Notes: generated by a model not told the origin, from the letters alone. Shown: positions 1 to 8,703, counted from the stretch's first letter. The stretch is DNA of 22,958 nt from JBPESN01 sp051710625 (GCF_051710625.1 NZ_JBPESN010000037.1:1-22958); one strand, 5' to 3'. Numbers and translations are program-made.

Positions 1-122
1 AAGATATAATATGTTTGTTATTATATATGTCTGCAAATGAACCAATGTACGTTACGCGCGCGACCATTTATCTTATTATCTACAGTATGCGCATATTTTT
101 ACTTAACGGGAAACATACATTC

Positions 123-881
123 GTGAAAACGCATTCTCTTAAACCGCTTAACCTCGTTTTAGCCGCAGGGTTGTTGTCGCCGGTTGCAGCCGTGGCCGAC
201 GATTTCTCTCTCGGCGTTTCGGCTGTTTATGCCCCCAGCCCTTACCGGGGTGACGATGATAAAGTTTTGCCGTTTCCGCAGATTAATTATGATAGCCAGC
301 ACGTCTACGTTAAAGGATTAAGCGCCGGCTACTATTCTGTGGAAAGACGCGCAGAACCAGTTATCGGGGCCGGCGGTCTATGCGCCCTGGCATTTCCGGT
401 CCAGTAAAAATGATTATGACGACATGAAAGCGCTGGACAGACGGCGCTCCACGGTCATAGCCGGTCTGCACTATAACCATACCGCGGATTGGGGGGGGGG
501 TAGTGCGCGCGGAATATTTGGGCGATGTCCTGGATAATAGCGATGGCTTCACCGCTCATTTATCCTATCTGTACCCGATCCAGCAGGGCCAGTTTACCCT
601 GGTGCCGGGCGTGGGCGCCATGTGGGCGAGTGAAAACCAGAACAACTATTTATGGCGTGAGCCGCAATGAATCGCGCCGCAGTGGTCTTCGTGAGTATCA
701 TGCCGACGACGGCTGGTCACCCTCTTATGTGGAGCTGACCGTGAATTACGCCATTACCCAGAGTTGGCATACTTACGTGATGGCGCGATATTTGCGTTTG
801 AGCGATGAAGCGAAAGATAGCCCGATGAGCGACAGACAATCTATCGGTCTTATCGGGGTGGGTACCACCTACAGCTTCTGA
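123..881 (+). pseudogene. mipA: mipA, MltA-interacting outer-membrane scaffold protein, frameshifted
   Basis: This is the remains of MipA, an outer-membrane protein that in E. coli bridges the murein hydrolase MltA and the synthase PBP1B. A GTG at 123 with GGGA upstream opens a signal peptide (LVLAAGLLSPVAAVADD), followed by FSLGVSAVYAPSPYRGDD. Three reading-frame breaks are visible. Near 335-338 the frame shifts after GYY, and LWKDAQNQ continues one base over. At 491-500 a run of ten G breaks the frame, and VRAEYLGDVLDNSDG continues in another frame. Near 650 the frame breaks again, and YGVSRNESRRSGLR runs to the end (SDEAKDSPMSDRQ...GVGTTYSF). Reassembled, the gene covers the whole MipA length, so it was lost by small indels, not truncation. 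It is followed by a palindromic terminator and the yeaE remnant, as in E. coli. Identity is confident; loss of function is inferred from the three breaks. Confidence 0.9.
491..500. repeat. G10 homopolymer tract inside the mipA remnant
   Basis: Ten consecutive G bases sit exactly where the mipA reading frame breaks for the second time. A tract of this length is prone to slippage. Because two other frameshifts flank it, it is best read as decay and not as a phase switch. Confidence 0.9.
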
Positions 882-900
882 TGGTGCAGGGTATGCACTA

Positions 901-924
901 AAACGGGGCGCATGCGCCCCGTTT
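901..924. terminator. Palindromic hairpin after mipA
   Basis: A perfect 24-base palindrome (arms AAACGGGGCG and CGCCCCGTTT around CATG) lies 20 bases after the mipA stop and before the yeaE start. The trailing T run is short (GTTT), so termination may be weak or bidirectional. Confidence 0.6.
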
Positions 925-972
925 ACACATAGGCTGTGCAAATGCTCAACGCTATTTTCTTAAGGAGAAACT

Positions 973-1599
973 TTGAGCGCCAGCGACATTCGGTTTCCCG
1001 ACGGGCACAACCTGCCCGCCATCGGTCAGGGAACATGGTATATGGGCGAGCGTAACAGCGCCATTGCACAGGAGGTGCGCGCGCTGCGCTGTGGCCTGGA
1101 TGAAGTTTAACGCTTATCAATACCGCTGAAATGTACGGCGACAGCGGCTCGGAGCGGGTAGTGGGGCAGGCAACCGCCGGTAGTCGCGACGAGGTGTTTT
1201 TGGTGTCGAAGGTGTATCCGCAAAACGCCGGCGGGCAAAAAGCCGTCACCGCCTGTGAAAACAGTCTTCGCCGGCTGCAAACCGATCATCTGGATTTGTA
1301 TCTACTCCATTAGCGCAGCGGGATCCCCCTGGCGCAGGCCGGCAACTTACGCAAGGGGTTAACTGCACCACGATGCCGTGCAGAGCATTGCCGCGGAATT
1401 AGGCGCGATCGCGGCGCAGGTGTTGTTAACATGGGTCATCCGCGAGCCGGGTGTTATCACCATCCCCAAGGCGGTAAGCGTGGCCCATGTGAAAGAGAAT
1501 GCAGGCGCATTAGCGATAACGCTGTCCAGCGAACATCGTGAGGCGCTGGACCGGGCTTTTCCGCCACCGCGGCGCAAGACCTTCCTGGATAGCGCCTGA
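973..1599 (+). pseudogene. yeaE: yeaE, aldo/keto reductase (methylglyoxal reductase family), deleted and frameshifted
   Basis: This is a remnant of YeaE, an NADPH-dependent aldo/keto reductase active on methylglyoxal in E. coli. A TTG at 973 preceded by AAGGAG opens the reading, with FPDGHNLPAIGQGTWYMGE. The frame breaks near 1107. It resumes as LTLINTAEMYGDSGSERVVG...VFLVSKVYPQNAGGQKA...DHLDLYLLH, keeping the catalytic Asp-Thr-Ala-Glu-Met-Tyr stretch and the VSK lysine. At 1311 the expected Trp codon of the LLHW motif is TAG. A large internal deletion then joins this point directly to PLAQAGNLRKGL (about 1325), losing roughly 110 residues of the barrel. A further shift near 1365 precedes the C-terminal part (QSIAAELGAIAAQVLLTWVIREPGVITIPKA). 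The gene is certainly dead. It runs opposite to yeaD, as in E. coli. Confidence 0.9.
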
Positions 1600-1616
1600 C
1601 GTGTTGCCCGACGCGT

Positions 1617-1644
1617 CTGCCCACGCCGCAAAATGCGTGGGCAG
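1617..1644. terminator. Hairpin between yeaE remnant and yeaD
   Basis: A 10-bp perfect stem (CTGCCCACGC / GCGTGGGCAG) with an 8-base loop lies between the convergent yeaE remnant and yeaD. No T run follows, so it may be a weak bidirectional terminator or a REP-like remnant. Confidence 0.4.
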
Positions 1645-1775
1645 CGCGGTGCCGCGCTAGCGGTTAAGCTTCCGGCCGGCATTGGACGGCGTGGGCGCCG
1701 TGCTCGCGCTGTTGCGGGCGACCGCTTGCGCCGCTTTAGGCCTTGCTCAGACGCCGCGCCCCCCGTTGTGCCGCC

Positions 1776-2648
1776 TCAGGACTTGCGCACACGCAGCGTT
1801 TGCCGTAAGCGCGCCGGCGTAGCGGGAGTGCTGATAAGCGGTGCATTGACCCGCACCGTCTCCACACACACATAGCTCAGATAACTGTCATCAGCCAAAT
1901 CGCCGATCGATTGCGACAGCGATTGCCCACAGTTCCAGGCCACGACGTCGCTATGGTGCTGGTGGTGGACTTCAATCACGCGCCCCAGCACCGGATCATG
2001 AATCATGCTGGTTTCCGCCGGCGCGGTGTAAACGCGGTCCACTTCGCCGGAAAAGGTTAAATCTCCCTGTTGTTGGGCAGGCTGGGCACCGTTGACCTTA
2101 TCGATAAAGTTGGTGCCAAGGCCGCTGACGTGAATATCGTCGATGGCTCCCACTGTGAAATAGCTGTGCAGCGCGGCCGTTGCCTGATAGTCAACCTCGG
2201 CTACCAGTTCGATACTGCAGGTCTGCCCGAGCGTAAAGTGGGCTTTAAGCGTGAACGTGTGGGGGAAAAAGGGTTCGGTCTGGGTGCTATCGCGCAAGGT
2301 AAAGGTCAGTTGAACCTGTTGGTCGTCCTCGCTGTGCTCGCTCAGTTCCCACGGAAGAATACGGGCGAAGCCATGATTCGGGGTCGCGACCTTGCCAAAC
2401 CAGGGCCAGCAAATGGGCACGCCACCGCGGATAGCCACGCTTTCCTGAAAAGCGCTTTTCTCGCTTAACCACAGCACCGGTTGCTCGCCGGTGGGCTGCC
2501 AGGCGACAAGATGTGCGCCCTGCAACGTGACCGCCGCCCGCACCTGCGGATAGTCTACTACCACCAGCGGCAACTGATCCTGCTGGCGCAGCGTTAATGA
2601 CGGCGAGAGCGTTTGCTTGACGGGCAAGGCAAAAAGAGAGTCGGACAT
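1776..2648 (-). CDS. yeaD: D-hexose-6-phosphate mutarotase (YeaD)
   Basis: This gene encodes a complete 290-residue cytoplasmic aldose-1-epimerase-fold enzyme that interconverts alpha and beta anomers of glucose-6-phosphate-type sugars. Residues expected in the active site are present: His92 in NHGFAR, His161 in LHSYF, and Glu263 in CVETV. The family motif IRGGVPICWPWFG (about 73-85) is conserved. The start is fixed by a strong AGGAGG seven bases before the ATG. It lies just downstream of gapA on the same strand, with a terminator hairpin between them. It is probably expressed partly by read-through from the gapA promoters, as in E. coli, where the two genes are also adjacent. No disrupted codons were seen. 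It stands next to two broken genes (yeaE, mipA), so its reading frame appears to be under selection. Confidence 0.95.
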   Translation of the reverse strand: MSDSLFALPVKQTLSPSLTLRQQDQLPLVVVDYPQVRAAVTLQGAHLVAWQPTGEQPVLWLSEKSAFQESVAIRGGVPICWPWFGKVATPNHGFARILPWELSEHSEDDQQVQLTFTLRDSTQTEPFFPHTFTLKAHFTLGQTCSIELVAEVDYQATAALHSYFTVGAIDDIHVSGLGTNFIDKVNGAQPAQQQGDLTFSGEVDRVYTAPAETSMIHDPVLGRVIEVHHQHHSDVVAWNCGQSLSQSIGDLADDSYLSYVCVETVRVNAPLISTPATPARLRQTLRVRKS

Positions 2649-2663
2649 GATATACCTCCTGAG

Positions 2664-2697
2664 TAAAAGAAAAAGGGCGACATCGCTGCCGCCCTTT
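2664..2697 (-). terminator. gapA intrinsic terminator
   Basis: Reading the minus strand, an 8-bp stem (AAAGGGCG / CGCCCTTT on the plus strand) is followed by a U-rich run (TTTTTCTTTTAC). It lies about 20 bases after the gapA stop and just before the yeaD ribosome binding site, so it would limit read-through into yeaD. Confidence 0.8.
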
Positions 2698-2716
2698 CGT
2701 CATCCGGTCACCACGC

Positions 2717-3715
2717 TTATTTGTTGGCGATATGGGAGATCAGATCCAACACTTTATTGGAATAGCCCGTTTCGTTATCGTACCAGGCTACCAGTTTAAC
2801 AAGTTTGTCGTTCAGCGCGATACCTGCTTTGGCATCGAACACGGAGGTCAGCTTTTCACCGTTGAAATCGGTGGACACCACGTCTTCATCGGTGTAGCCC
2901 ATCACGCCTTTCAGCTCGCCTTCGGCGGCTTTTTTGATCGCGGCGCAGATGTCTTCATAAGAAGCCGGTTTTTCCAGACGCGCGGTCAGGTCGACCACTG
3001 AAACGTTCGGCGTCGGTACGCGGAAGGACATACCGGCCAGTTTACCGTTCAGCTCGGGGATCACTTTACCCACGGCTTTAGCCGCGCCGGTAGAGGAGGG
3101 GATAATGTTCTGGGATGCGCCGCGGCCGCCGCGCCAGTCTTTGTGAGACGGGCCGTCAACGGTTTTCTGTGTGGCCGTGGTGGCGTGAACGGTGGTCATC
3201 AGGGCTTCAACGATACCGAAGTTGTCATTGATGACCTTGGCCAGCGGCGCCAGGCAGTTGGTGGTACAGGAGGCGTTGGAAGCGATATCCTGGCCATCAT
3301 AGGTTTTATGGTTAACGCCCATAACAAACATCGGCGTGTTATCTTTCGACGGGCCGGTCAGTACCACTTTCTTGGCGCCGGCGGTGATGTGCTTACGCGC
3401 TGTTTCGTCGGTCAGGAAGATGCCGGTGGCTTCAGCGACAACGTCTACGCCGACGTCGCCCCACTTCAGGTTAGCTGGATCCTTCTCAGCGGTACAACGG
3501 ATGGTTTTACCGTTGACCACCAGATGAGCGTTCTCTACGGCGACGGCACCGTTGAAACGACCGTGGGTCGAGTCGTACTTCAGCATGTAGGCCATATAAT
3601 CAGCATCCAGCAGGTCGTTGATGGCAACGATTTCGATGTCGTTACGTTCCTGCGCAGCACGGAAAACAATACGGCCGATACGGCCAAAACCGTTGATGCT
3701 TACTTTGATAGTCAT
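2717..3715 (-). CDS. gapA: Glyceraldehyde-3-phosphate dehydrogenase A
   Basis: This is an intact 332-residue NAD-dependent GAPDH, the glycolytic step from glyceraldehyde-3-phosphate to 1,3-bisphosphoglycerate. The N-terminal Rossmann motif INGFGRIGR (about 7-15) binds NAD. The catalytic nucleophile is Cys150 in SNASCTTNCLAP, paired with His177 in TTVHATTATQ. The C-terminal AWYDNETGYSNKVLDL is typical. The start is the ATG at 3715 (MTIKVSINGFG), preceded by GGTGGA. An in-frame GTG three codons further upstream is unlikely to be used. The gene is transcribed divergently from msrB through a shared region carrying a consensus CRP site. The protein is very close to the E. coli form over its whole length, in keeping with an essential central-metabolism gene. 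Confidence 0.98.
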   Translation of the reverse strand: MTIKVSINGFGRIGRIVFRAAQERNDIEIVAINDLLDADYMAYMLKYDSTHGRFNGAVAVENAHLVVNGKTIRCTAEKDPANLKWGDVGVDVVAEATGIFLTDETARKHITAGAKKVVLTGPSKDNTPMFVMGVNHKTYDGQDIASNASCTTNCLAPLAKVINDNFGIVEALMTTVHATTATQKTVDGPSHKDWRGGRGASQNIIPSSTGAAKAVGKVIPELNGKLAGMSFRVPTPNVSVVDLTARLEKPASYEDICAAIKKAAEGELKGVMGYTDEDVVSTDFNGEKLTSVFDAKAGIALNDKLVKLVAWYDNETGYSNKVLDLISHIANK

Positions 3716-3753
3716 ATATTCCACCAGCTATTTAATAATGAATAAAAGGTTAC

Positions 3754-3767
3754 TTGTAAATTTACAA
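3754..3767. promoter_or_regulatory. 14-bp perfect palindrome in the gapA leader
   Basis: TTGTAAATTTACAA is perfectly self-complementary and overlaps the -10 region of the predicted gapA promoter. It could be an operator or simply an AT-rich promoter element. No regulator can be named. Confidence 0.35.
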
Positions 3768-3786
3768 AAACCTCGCGCGGCGTCAA
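3759..3786 (-). promoter_or_regulatory. Predicted sigma-70 promoter for gapA
   Basis: On the minus strand TTGACG (3786-3781) and TAAATT (3764-3759) are spaced by 16 bases, about 45 bases upstream of the gapA ATG. The downstream leader (CTTTTATTCATTATTAAATAGC) resembles what I recall of the E. coli gapA P1 leader. Confidence 0.55.
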
Positions 3787-3923
3787 GCGGAATCGTGTCA
3801 ATAATTGCGACAAATCAATCCGGACCCCGCTCAGCGCACGATATGTGCGCAACTGACGTCAACACAGCTGTCGTCTATCATGGGGATGGCAGGGTTTAAT
3901 ATAAACGGCGACAGGTTGCAATA

Positions 3924-3939
3924 TGTGATTTATGTCACA
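3924..3939. promoter_or_regulatory. Consensus CRP (cAMP receptor protein) site between gapA and msrB
   Basis: TGTGATTTATGTCACA matches the CRP half-sites TGTGA and TCACA exactly, with the required 6-base spacer. It lies 209 bases upstream of the gapA ATG and 122 bases upstream of the msrB ATG. CRP control of gapA is known in E. coli; action on msrB is only possible by position. Confidence 0.8.
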
Positions 3940-4005
3940 CTTTTGCGGCGACAATGTGTCTTTGTAGAGTTTACGCCAAAATTGCCTGCCACGTTGTTAA
4001 CCATT

Positions 4006-4014
4006 TGTTATAAT
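4006..4014 (+). promoter_or_regulatory. Extended -10 promoter element for msrB
   Basis: TGTTATAAT contains a perfect TATAAT with an upstream TG. It lies 47 bases before the msrB start. No good -35 hexamer is visible at standard spacing, which is common for extended -10 promoters. Confidence 0.5.
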
Positions 4015-4060
4015 AGTAATGCTGGAAAACATACCGACCCATCGCCCGAGAAGCGTAACA

Positions 4061-4474
4061 ATGGCCAATAACACTCCCCCCAGATTACTCGAAAAAGTAA
4101 TGACCGAGATGCAGCGTTATGTCACTCAACAACGGGGCACCGAGCCGCCCTACAGCGGTAAGCTGTTGGAAAATAAGCGAACCGGGCAGTACTATTGCCT
4201 GGTATGTCATGCGCTGCTTTTCTATTTCGAAACGAAATATGATTCCGGCTGCGGCTGGCCAAGTTTTTATGAGCCGGTAAGCGACGAGGCGATCCGCTAC
4301 CTTGATGATGATAGCCACGGCATGCAGCGGATGGAAATCCGCTGCGGCAACTGCGATGCCCACCTGGGGCATGTATTTCCCGACGGGCCGCAGCTGCCCG
4401 GGGCGCGCTTTTGCGCCAACAGTGCCTCACTGCGTTTTCGGGACGGGGAAAACGGTGAAGAAATCGCCGGCTGA
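4061..4474 (+). CDS. msrB: Peptide-methionine (R)-S-oxide reductase MsrB
   Basis: This is an intact 137-residue cytoplasmic enzyme that reduces methionine-R-sulfoxide in oxidised proteins, using thioredoxin. The structural zinc is held by Cys46/Cys49 (YYCLVC) and Cys95/Cys98 (IRCGNC). The signature GCGWPSFYEPV (about 63-73) and HLGHVFPDGP (101-110) are present. The catalytic Cys118 lies in RFCANSASLRF. I chose the ATG at 4061 because MANN... aligns with the family N-terminus (E. coli MANKPS...) and gives the family length. Only a weak GAG serves as ribosome binding site. The gene is divergent from gapA, as in E. coli, and is followed by the yeaC remnant. It is one of the few stress genes in the window that remain complete. 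Confidence 0.96.
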   Translation: MANNTPPRLLEKVMTEMQRYVTQQRGTEPPYSGKLLENKRTGQYYCLVCHALLFYFETKYDSGCGWPSFYEPVSDEAIRYLDDDSHGMQRMEIRCGNCDAHLGHVFPDGPQLPGARFCANSASLRFRDGENGEEIAG

Positions 4475-4524
4475 ATCTTAAGATTTATCAATTCAGCTAA
4501 TTATTCCACAGTAAGGGTGCGGTA

Positions 4525-4797
4525 ATGGATGTTGAAGTACTACTGGCGACAATGACGCCGGAGATTTATCAGCGGTTGATGACCGCCGTGGAATTGGGCA
4601 AATGGCCCGATGGGGTAGCGTTGACGCCGGAACAGCAAGCCAACTGTTTGCAGATGGTAATGCTGTGGCAATCGCGCCATAACAGTTACCCTGAACACAT
4701 GAGCATTGGTACCGACGGCTAGATCACCATGAAGAGCAAGTACGCCTTGCTGGAAGAATTGAAGGGCGCTACCGTCGAGGTGCTCAAACCCCGGTGA
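4525..4797 (+). pseudogene. yeaC: yeaC, DUF1315-type small protein, interrupted by one amber codon
   Basis: This is the 90-codon homologue of E. coli YeaC, a small conserved protein of unknown function, always near msrB. The reading begins MDVEVLLATMTPEIYQRLMTAV and holds the conserved ELGKWPDGVALTPEQ...MVMLWQSRHN. At 4720-4722 a TAG stands where E. coli has Gln (probably CAG to TAG). The frame then continues without another stop for 24 codons (ITMKSKYALLEELKG...) to a TGA at 4795. The total length equals that of the E. coli protein. The only lesion is therefore a single amber codon at position 66, which makes a very recent loss likely. A 65-residue truncated product, or read-through, cannot be excluded. 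Confidence 0.85.
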
Positions 4798-5012
4798 TGT
4801 TTCCCCGCGCTGGAGGCTCAGCCGCCGTCTAAGCCTTGCCACGCGCTGCGGCGCCTTGCAAATCGCTTAACCGGTCGGTGTAGGGCGCCGCCGTCGGCCA
4901 TAGGCGGCTTAGCGCGGGGTAAACTCTGCCGGTGGCGTCTGGAATTGTTTGCGCTGCTGGCTATCGTGAGCGCGCATGAAGCGCGGAACAAACGAAGCGT
5001 GCGGCCCACGGC

Positions 5013-5664
5013 TCAGGCATACAGCTCATCGGTGAGACGCACCGTGAAGACATCCAGCGTCAGTAATTTGGCGCCGCGGCGCGTCATCTCCATCAGCGCT
5101 TCTTCGCTGTCCTGCGGTTGCAGGTTGACCCCGCGGTAGCCATCGGTCAGCACTTCGGTGCCATAGCACTAAGTGCAGCGCATCCAGTACGCTATATTTA
5201 ATGCAATAATCTGTGGCCAGTCCACCCCATCACGGTCAGCCGGTCAATCTGCCGCGCGCGCAGCCAGCCGTCGAGGGAGGTTTGCGCCCGGCGCCGGTTG
5301 TCGAAAAAGGTGCTATAACTGTCGATATGGCGCTGTTCGCCTTTGCGAAAAATTGCCGTCAGTCCCTCGCGATTCAGTCCGGGGTGAAAATCCGCGCCAG
5401 CGGTATTCTGCACGCGGTGAACCGGCCACCAGATTTGCGCCAGACCGTCCAGCGTGCCGAGGGTATTGACCGGTTGTCCGGCGTTAACGGCAAAGCTGCC
5501 ATGATCCTGCGGGTGCTAGTCTTGGCTGGCAACGACGGGTATCCCGCACCGGACGCACAGCGCCAGCGCCGCATTGGCCACGGCGATCACCGTCTCCTCC
5601 TCCGGCACCGCGCCCCGGTGCAGAAATCCTGTTGTAACTCAACTAACAATAATGCGCTGGCCAT
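5013..5664 (-). pseudogene. pncA: pncA, nicotinamidase, frameshifted and nonsense-mutated
   Basis: This is a remnant of nicotinamidase, which deamidates nicotinamide to nicotinate for NAD salvage. ATG at 5664 opens MASALLLVELQQDFCTG, with the catalytic Asp of the LQxDF motif. The frame then breaks near 5605, and ETVIAVANAALALC continues elsewhere. The Trp of the SQDWHP metal-site motif is a TAG (5516-5518). The middle part is long and clear (DGLAQIWWPVH...FRKGEQRHIDSYSTFFDN...TSLDGWLRARQIDRLTVMG), including the Lys region. Another break near 5215 removes the frame just before the nucleophile cysteine region (ATDYC). The C-terminal end (TDGYRGVNLQPQDSEEALMEM) is recognisable. Its start overlaps the decayed end of ansA, consistent with an ancestral ansA-pncA operon. 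Confidence 0.9.
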
Positions 5665-6698
5665 GGCTTTCTCCCGATTCATCGAAGTGACTTAATTCAC
5701 CGCGCAGACCCTGTTGCATAAGACGGCGAATAGCCAGATCCGGCAACGCCTGGCTAAGTAAAAAATGCAGCTTGGTCAGGGCGACCTCGACAGTCATATC
5801 AAACCCGCTGAGGACCCCGGCGCGGGCCAGGGCATTGCCGGTAGCATAACCGCCCATATCTACCCGGCCGGAGAGGCATTGCGTGAGATTCACCACCACA
5901 ATCCCCCGACAGCCCGCCTATTTGAGCTCGTTGAGCAGCGCCAGATGCTGCGCGGTGCATTGCCCACGCCATATGACCGCAGGATAAGCGCCCGCACCGG
6001 CTGGCGCAGGAAGTTGCCGACCACGTCCGCCGAAATGCCGGGGTAGAGGGGGTGACGACGCCCACCGGCTGCGGTGTAATGGGATGCACAATAAGCGGAC
6101 CCACGCCTGTGCTCCCCCGCGAGGGGGTCAGGCGGCGGATATGGATGCCCGCCTCCAGCAGCGGCGGCAAATTAGGCGAGGCGAATGCATCGAAGCCATC
6201 GGCGTGGGCCTCAGTCGCGCGTTTGCCGCGAAACAGGGTGTTATTGAAAAATAAGCCGACCTCACTCACCGGATAATGGGCGGCCAGATACAAGGCATTG
6301 AGCAGGTTGGTCTGCCCATCGGAGCGCAGTGCTTCCAGCGGGATCTGCGATCCGGTGATGATGACCGGCTTGTCCAGATTTTCCAGCATGAATGACCGCG
6401 CTGAGGCGGTAAACGCCATCGTATCCGTCCCGTGCAGGATAACAAAACCATCATAGCAGTCATAGTTGGCGGCGATATCGCGGGCGATGGTTTGCCAATC
6501 GTCGGGCGTCATATCCGACGAATCGATAAGAGGGGCATATTCATGCACGGTAAAGTCTGGCATTTCAGGGCGGTAAAATTCCGGCATTCGCGCCAGCTGG
6601 CGCTGCAAATGCCCGGAAATCGGCACGTAGCCCTTGTCCGAGCGCTGCATGCCGATGGTGCCGCCGCTATAGGAGACGTAGATGGATTTTTTTTGCAT
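5639..6698 (-). pseudogene. ansA: ansA, L-asparaginase I, frameshifted
   Basis: This is a remnant of cytoplasmic type I L-asparaginase (asparagine to aspartate plus ammonia). ATG at 6698 opens MQKKSIYVSYSGGTIGMQRSDKGY, containing the TGGTIG-type nucleophile motif (here SGGTIG). The second catalytic motif HGTDTMAFTAS is intact, and so is the frame through HADGFDAFASPNLPPLLEAGIHIRRL. At a run of five C near 6047-6051 the frame breaks in VGVVT, and LYPGISADVVGNFLRQPVRALILRSYGVGNA continues one frame over. A second shift near 5950 and a TAG at 5918-5920 (expected Glu or Gln) follow. The tail then reads VVVNLTQCLSGRVDMGGYATGNALARAG... through to a stop at 5639, past the normal end and into the pncA start. 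It is non-functional as written; an N-terminal fragment of about 220 residues could still be made. Confidence 0.9.
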
Positions 6699-6776
6699 GG
6701 CGAGAGAGGCGTAATGGACAATAGCACCAATTATAAAGCGCATAATAAATAACACTATCCACACGGCGGGAGAAGT

Positions 6777-6803
6777 AACAACGCCCCGCCTCGGGGCGTT
6801 GTT
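6777..6803. terminator. Strong hairpin between sppA and ansA
   Basis: A 12-bp perfect stem (AACAACGCCCCG / CGGGGCGTTGTT) with a 3-base loop lies 46 bases downstream of the sppA stop, on the way to ansA. The following U run is short, but the stem is strong. It probably ends sppA transcription. Confidence 0.7.
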
Positions 6804-6849
6804 TCAGGTTGCCCGGCGACGGGGCGCCAGGACGGTTACGGGTAACGCC

Positions 6850-8703
6850 CTAGTGCAAGATTTGCTCGCAGGAAAGGCAAAAGGCGTAACGATTTTGCGG
6901 ATCGTTCCAGTTAAAGCCCAGGCCGGCATCTATCTTCAGCCTGTCCACCACCTGGGTGACCGGCGCCGGCAGCCAGGACTGGATACGCTGCAGCAGTAAA
7001 GCATACACCGAGGCGCTGGTCTGCGTGAACAGTAAATCCCACAGGCCCGGATCATCCAGATACCAGTTTAATTGGTATTGCTTCAACTGCGCCAGTTCAG
7101 TGGCTTTACTAACGGCGTCGTCGAAATCACCCACCCGATCGACCAGCCCGTTTTGCACAGCATCGCTGCCAATCCAGACATGGCCCTGGCCGATTTTGTC
7201 TATCTCCTCGGGGGTCTTGTGGCGGGATTGTGCGACCAAGGTGATAAAGTTGCGATAACCGTTTTCTACGCTAAGTTGCATCATCTGCGAGAATTCCGCC
7301 GGCAGCGTTTTGGTCAGCGACACATCTGCCAGCGGCGAAGTGGCGACGCCATCGGTGTGTACGCCGATGCTGTCGAGGGAGTTTTCCACGGTGTTAACCA
7401 CCCCGAAGATGCCGATTGACCCGGTCAAGGTGCTGGCGCTGGCGATGATGTAATTGGCGGGAGTGGACACCCAATAACCGCCCGACGCCGCCATCCCGCC
7501 CATAGAAATTACCACCGGTTTGCCTGCGGCGCGCGCGGCGGCCAGCTCGGAACGAATGACCTCGGTGGCAGTAACGCTGCCGCCGGGGCTGTTCACCCGG
7601 AACACAATGGCTTTGATGTCGGGATCCATGCGCGCATCGCGGATCTGGTCGGCGGTGGTGTCGCCCCCGACCGATCCCGGCGTTTCCGTACCGTCGATGA
7701 TGGCGCCATTGGCGAAAATAACGGCGATCTGACCGCCCTGTTGCGTTGGCGTCACCGGCTGATAATCATAAATACTGATGCCGTTAAACGCCTTGTCGCG
7801 CTTGTTCCAGCCAAACGCTTTGGTTAGGGCCGCGTCAATCGCCGAGCGGGACGCGACTTCATCCACCCATTTGTTATTGAGCGCGAATTGTGCAGTATTG
7901 CCCTCGACCGCGCGCAGACCATCCAGCATTGCCTGGGCACCCGGGAACAATTGTGCCGGCGTGGTTTGCCGATTGGTCGCCACTGTCGTCAAATAATGCT
8001 GCCACAGTTGACCCACCCAGCGGCTATCGGCTTCGCGGGCGTCGTCGGACATATTGTCGCGCAGGAAAGGTTCGACCGCGGATTTATAGGTGCCGACGCG
8101 AAAGATATGGCTATTGACCTTTAGCTTGTCGAGTAAGGTTTTATAGTAAAGGTTATTCGTTGCTATGCCGTGTAAATCCACCGCGCCCTGGGGCGTGAGA
8201 TAGATTTTATTGGCATAGCTGGCAAGATAATATTGCGCCTGGCTATAGCTGTCGCCGACGGCATAGATAGGTTTACCGCTGTCGCGGAATTCGCGCAGCG
8301 CCTTGCCGATGTACTCCAGCGAAACCTGGTCCGCACCGGCAAAATCTTTCAACGACAAAACCAGCCCGGTGATATTGGCGTCGCCTTTCGCCTGGCGTAG
8401 CGTATCCACCACGTTAAACAGCGAATTTTCCTGCAGCCGGTTACTGGAAGCGCCCAGCAATCCGCGGCCAAGCTGACGGAATTTATTATTCATGGCCGGT
8501 TTGTCCACCACCGTACCGGTCAGATCCATCACCAGCGCGCCTTTTGCCAGCGTCGGCGGCGTGTGACGCATTTGTAAATAGATCCCGACGACGACGATGA
8601 TGAGAACCACCAAAAATACATTAAGGATAAATTCACGGATGAAATTCAGTAAACGCCAGCACCATCTGAACGGGCCGGAAATAATTCGCCAAAATGTGCG
8701 CAT
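6850..8703 (-). CDS. sppA: Protease IV, signal peptide peptidase A
   Basis: This is an intact 617-residue inner-membrane serine protease that degrades cleaved signal peptides. A basic N-terminus (MRTFWRIISGPFRWCWRLL) is followed by one membrane segment (about 26-44, FILNVFLVVLIIVVVGIYL), with the bulk on the periplasmic side. Two tandem peptidase S49 domains are present. The catalytic dyad is Lys207 (GTYKSAVEPF) in the first domain and Ser407 (MGGMAASGGYW) in the second; both are offset by two from the E. coli Lys209/Ser409. The start ATG at 8703 has GGAG seven bases upstream. The length is one short of the E. coli protein. It is divergent from ydjA and followed by a terminator and the ansA remnant. 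No damage was seen, although the next two genes downstream are dead. Confidence 0.96.
   Translation of the reverse strand: MRTFWRIISGPFRWCWRLLNFIREFILNVFLVVLIIVVVGIYLQMRHTPPTLAKGALVMDLTGTVVDKPAMNNKFRQLGRGLLGASSNRLQENSLFNVVDTLRQAKGDANITGLVLSLKDFAGADQVSLEYIGKALREFRDSGKPIYAVGDSYSQAQYYLASYANKIYLTPQGAVDLHGIATNNLYYKTLLDKLKVNSHIFRVGTYKSAVEPFLRDNMSDDAREADSRWVGQLWQHYLTTVATNRQTTPAQLFPGAQAMLDGLRAVEGNTAQFALNNKWVDEVASRSAIDAALTKAFGWNKRDKAFNGISIYDYQPVTPTQQGGQIAVIFANGAIIDGTETPGSVGGDTTADQIRDARMDPDIKAIVFRVNSPGGSVTATEVIRSELAAARAAGKPVVISMGGMAASGGYWVSTPANYIIASASTLTGSIGIFGVVNTVENSLDSIGVHTDGVATSPLADVSLTKTLPAEFSQMMQLSVENGYRNFITLVAQSRHKTPEEIDKIGQGHVWIGSDAVQNGLVDRVGDFDDAVSKATELAQLKQYQLNWYLDDPGLWDLLFTQTSASVYALLLQRIQSWLPAPVTQVVDRLKIDAGLGFNWNDPQNRYAFCLSCEQILH

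Noticed and set aside
491..500. G10 tract as a phase-variation switch in mipA
   Set aside because: At least two other frameshifts (near 335 and 650) would keep mipA off whatever the tract length.
3143..3745. 200-codon open frame antisense to gapA
   Set aside because: gapA is certain in this stretch; the antisense frame has no recognisable protein features.
5213..5695. 160-codon plus-strand open frame opposite pncA
   Set aside because: The minus strand gives clear, if broken, nicotinamidase segments over the same bases.
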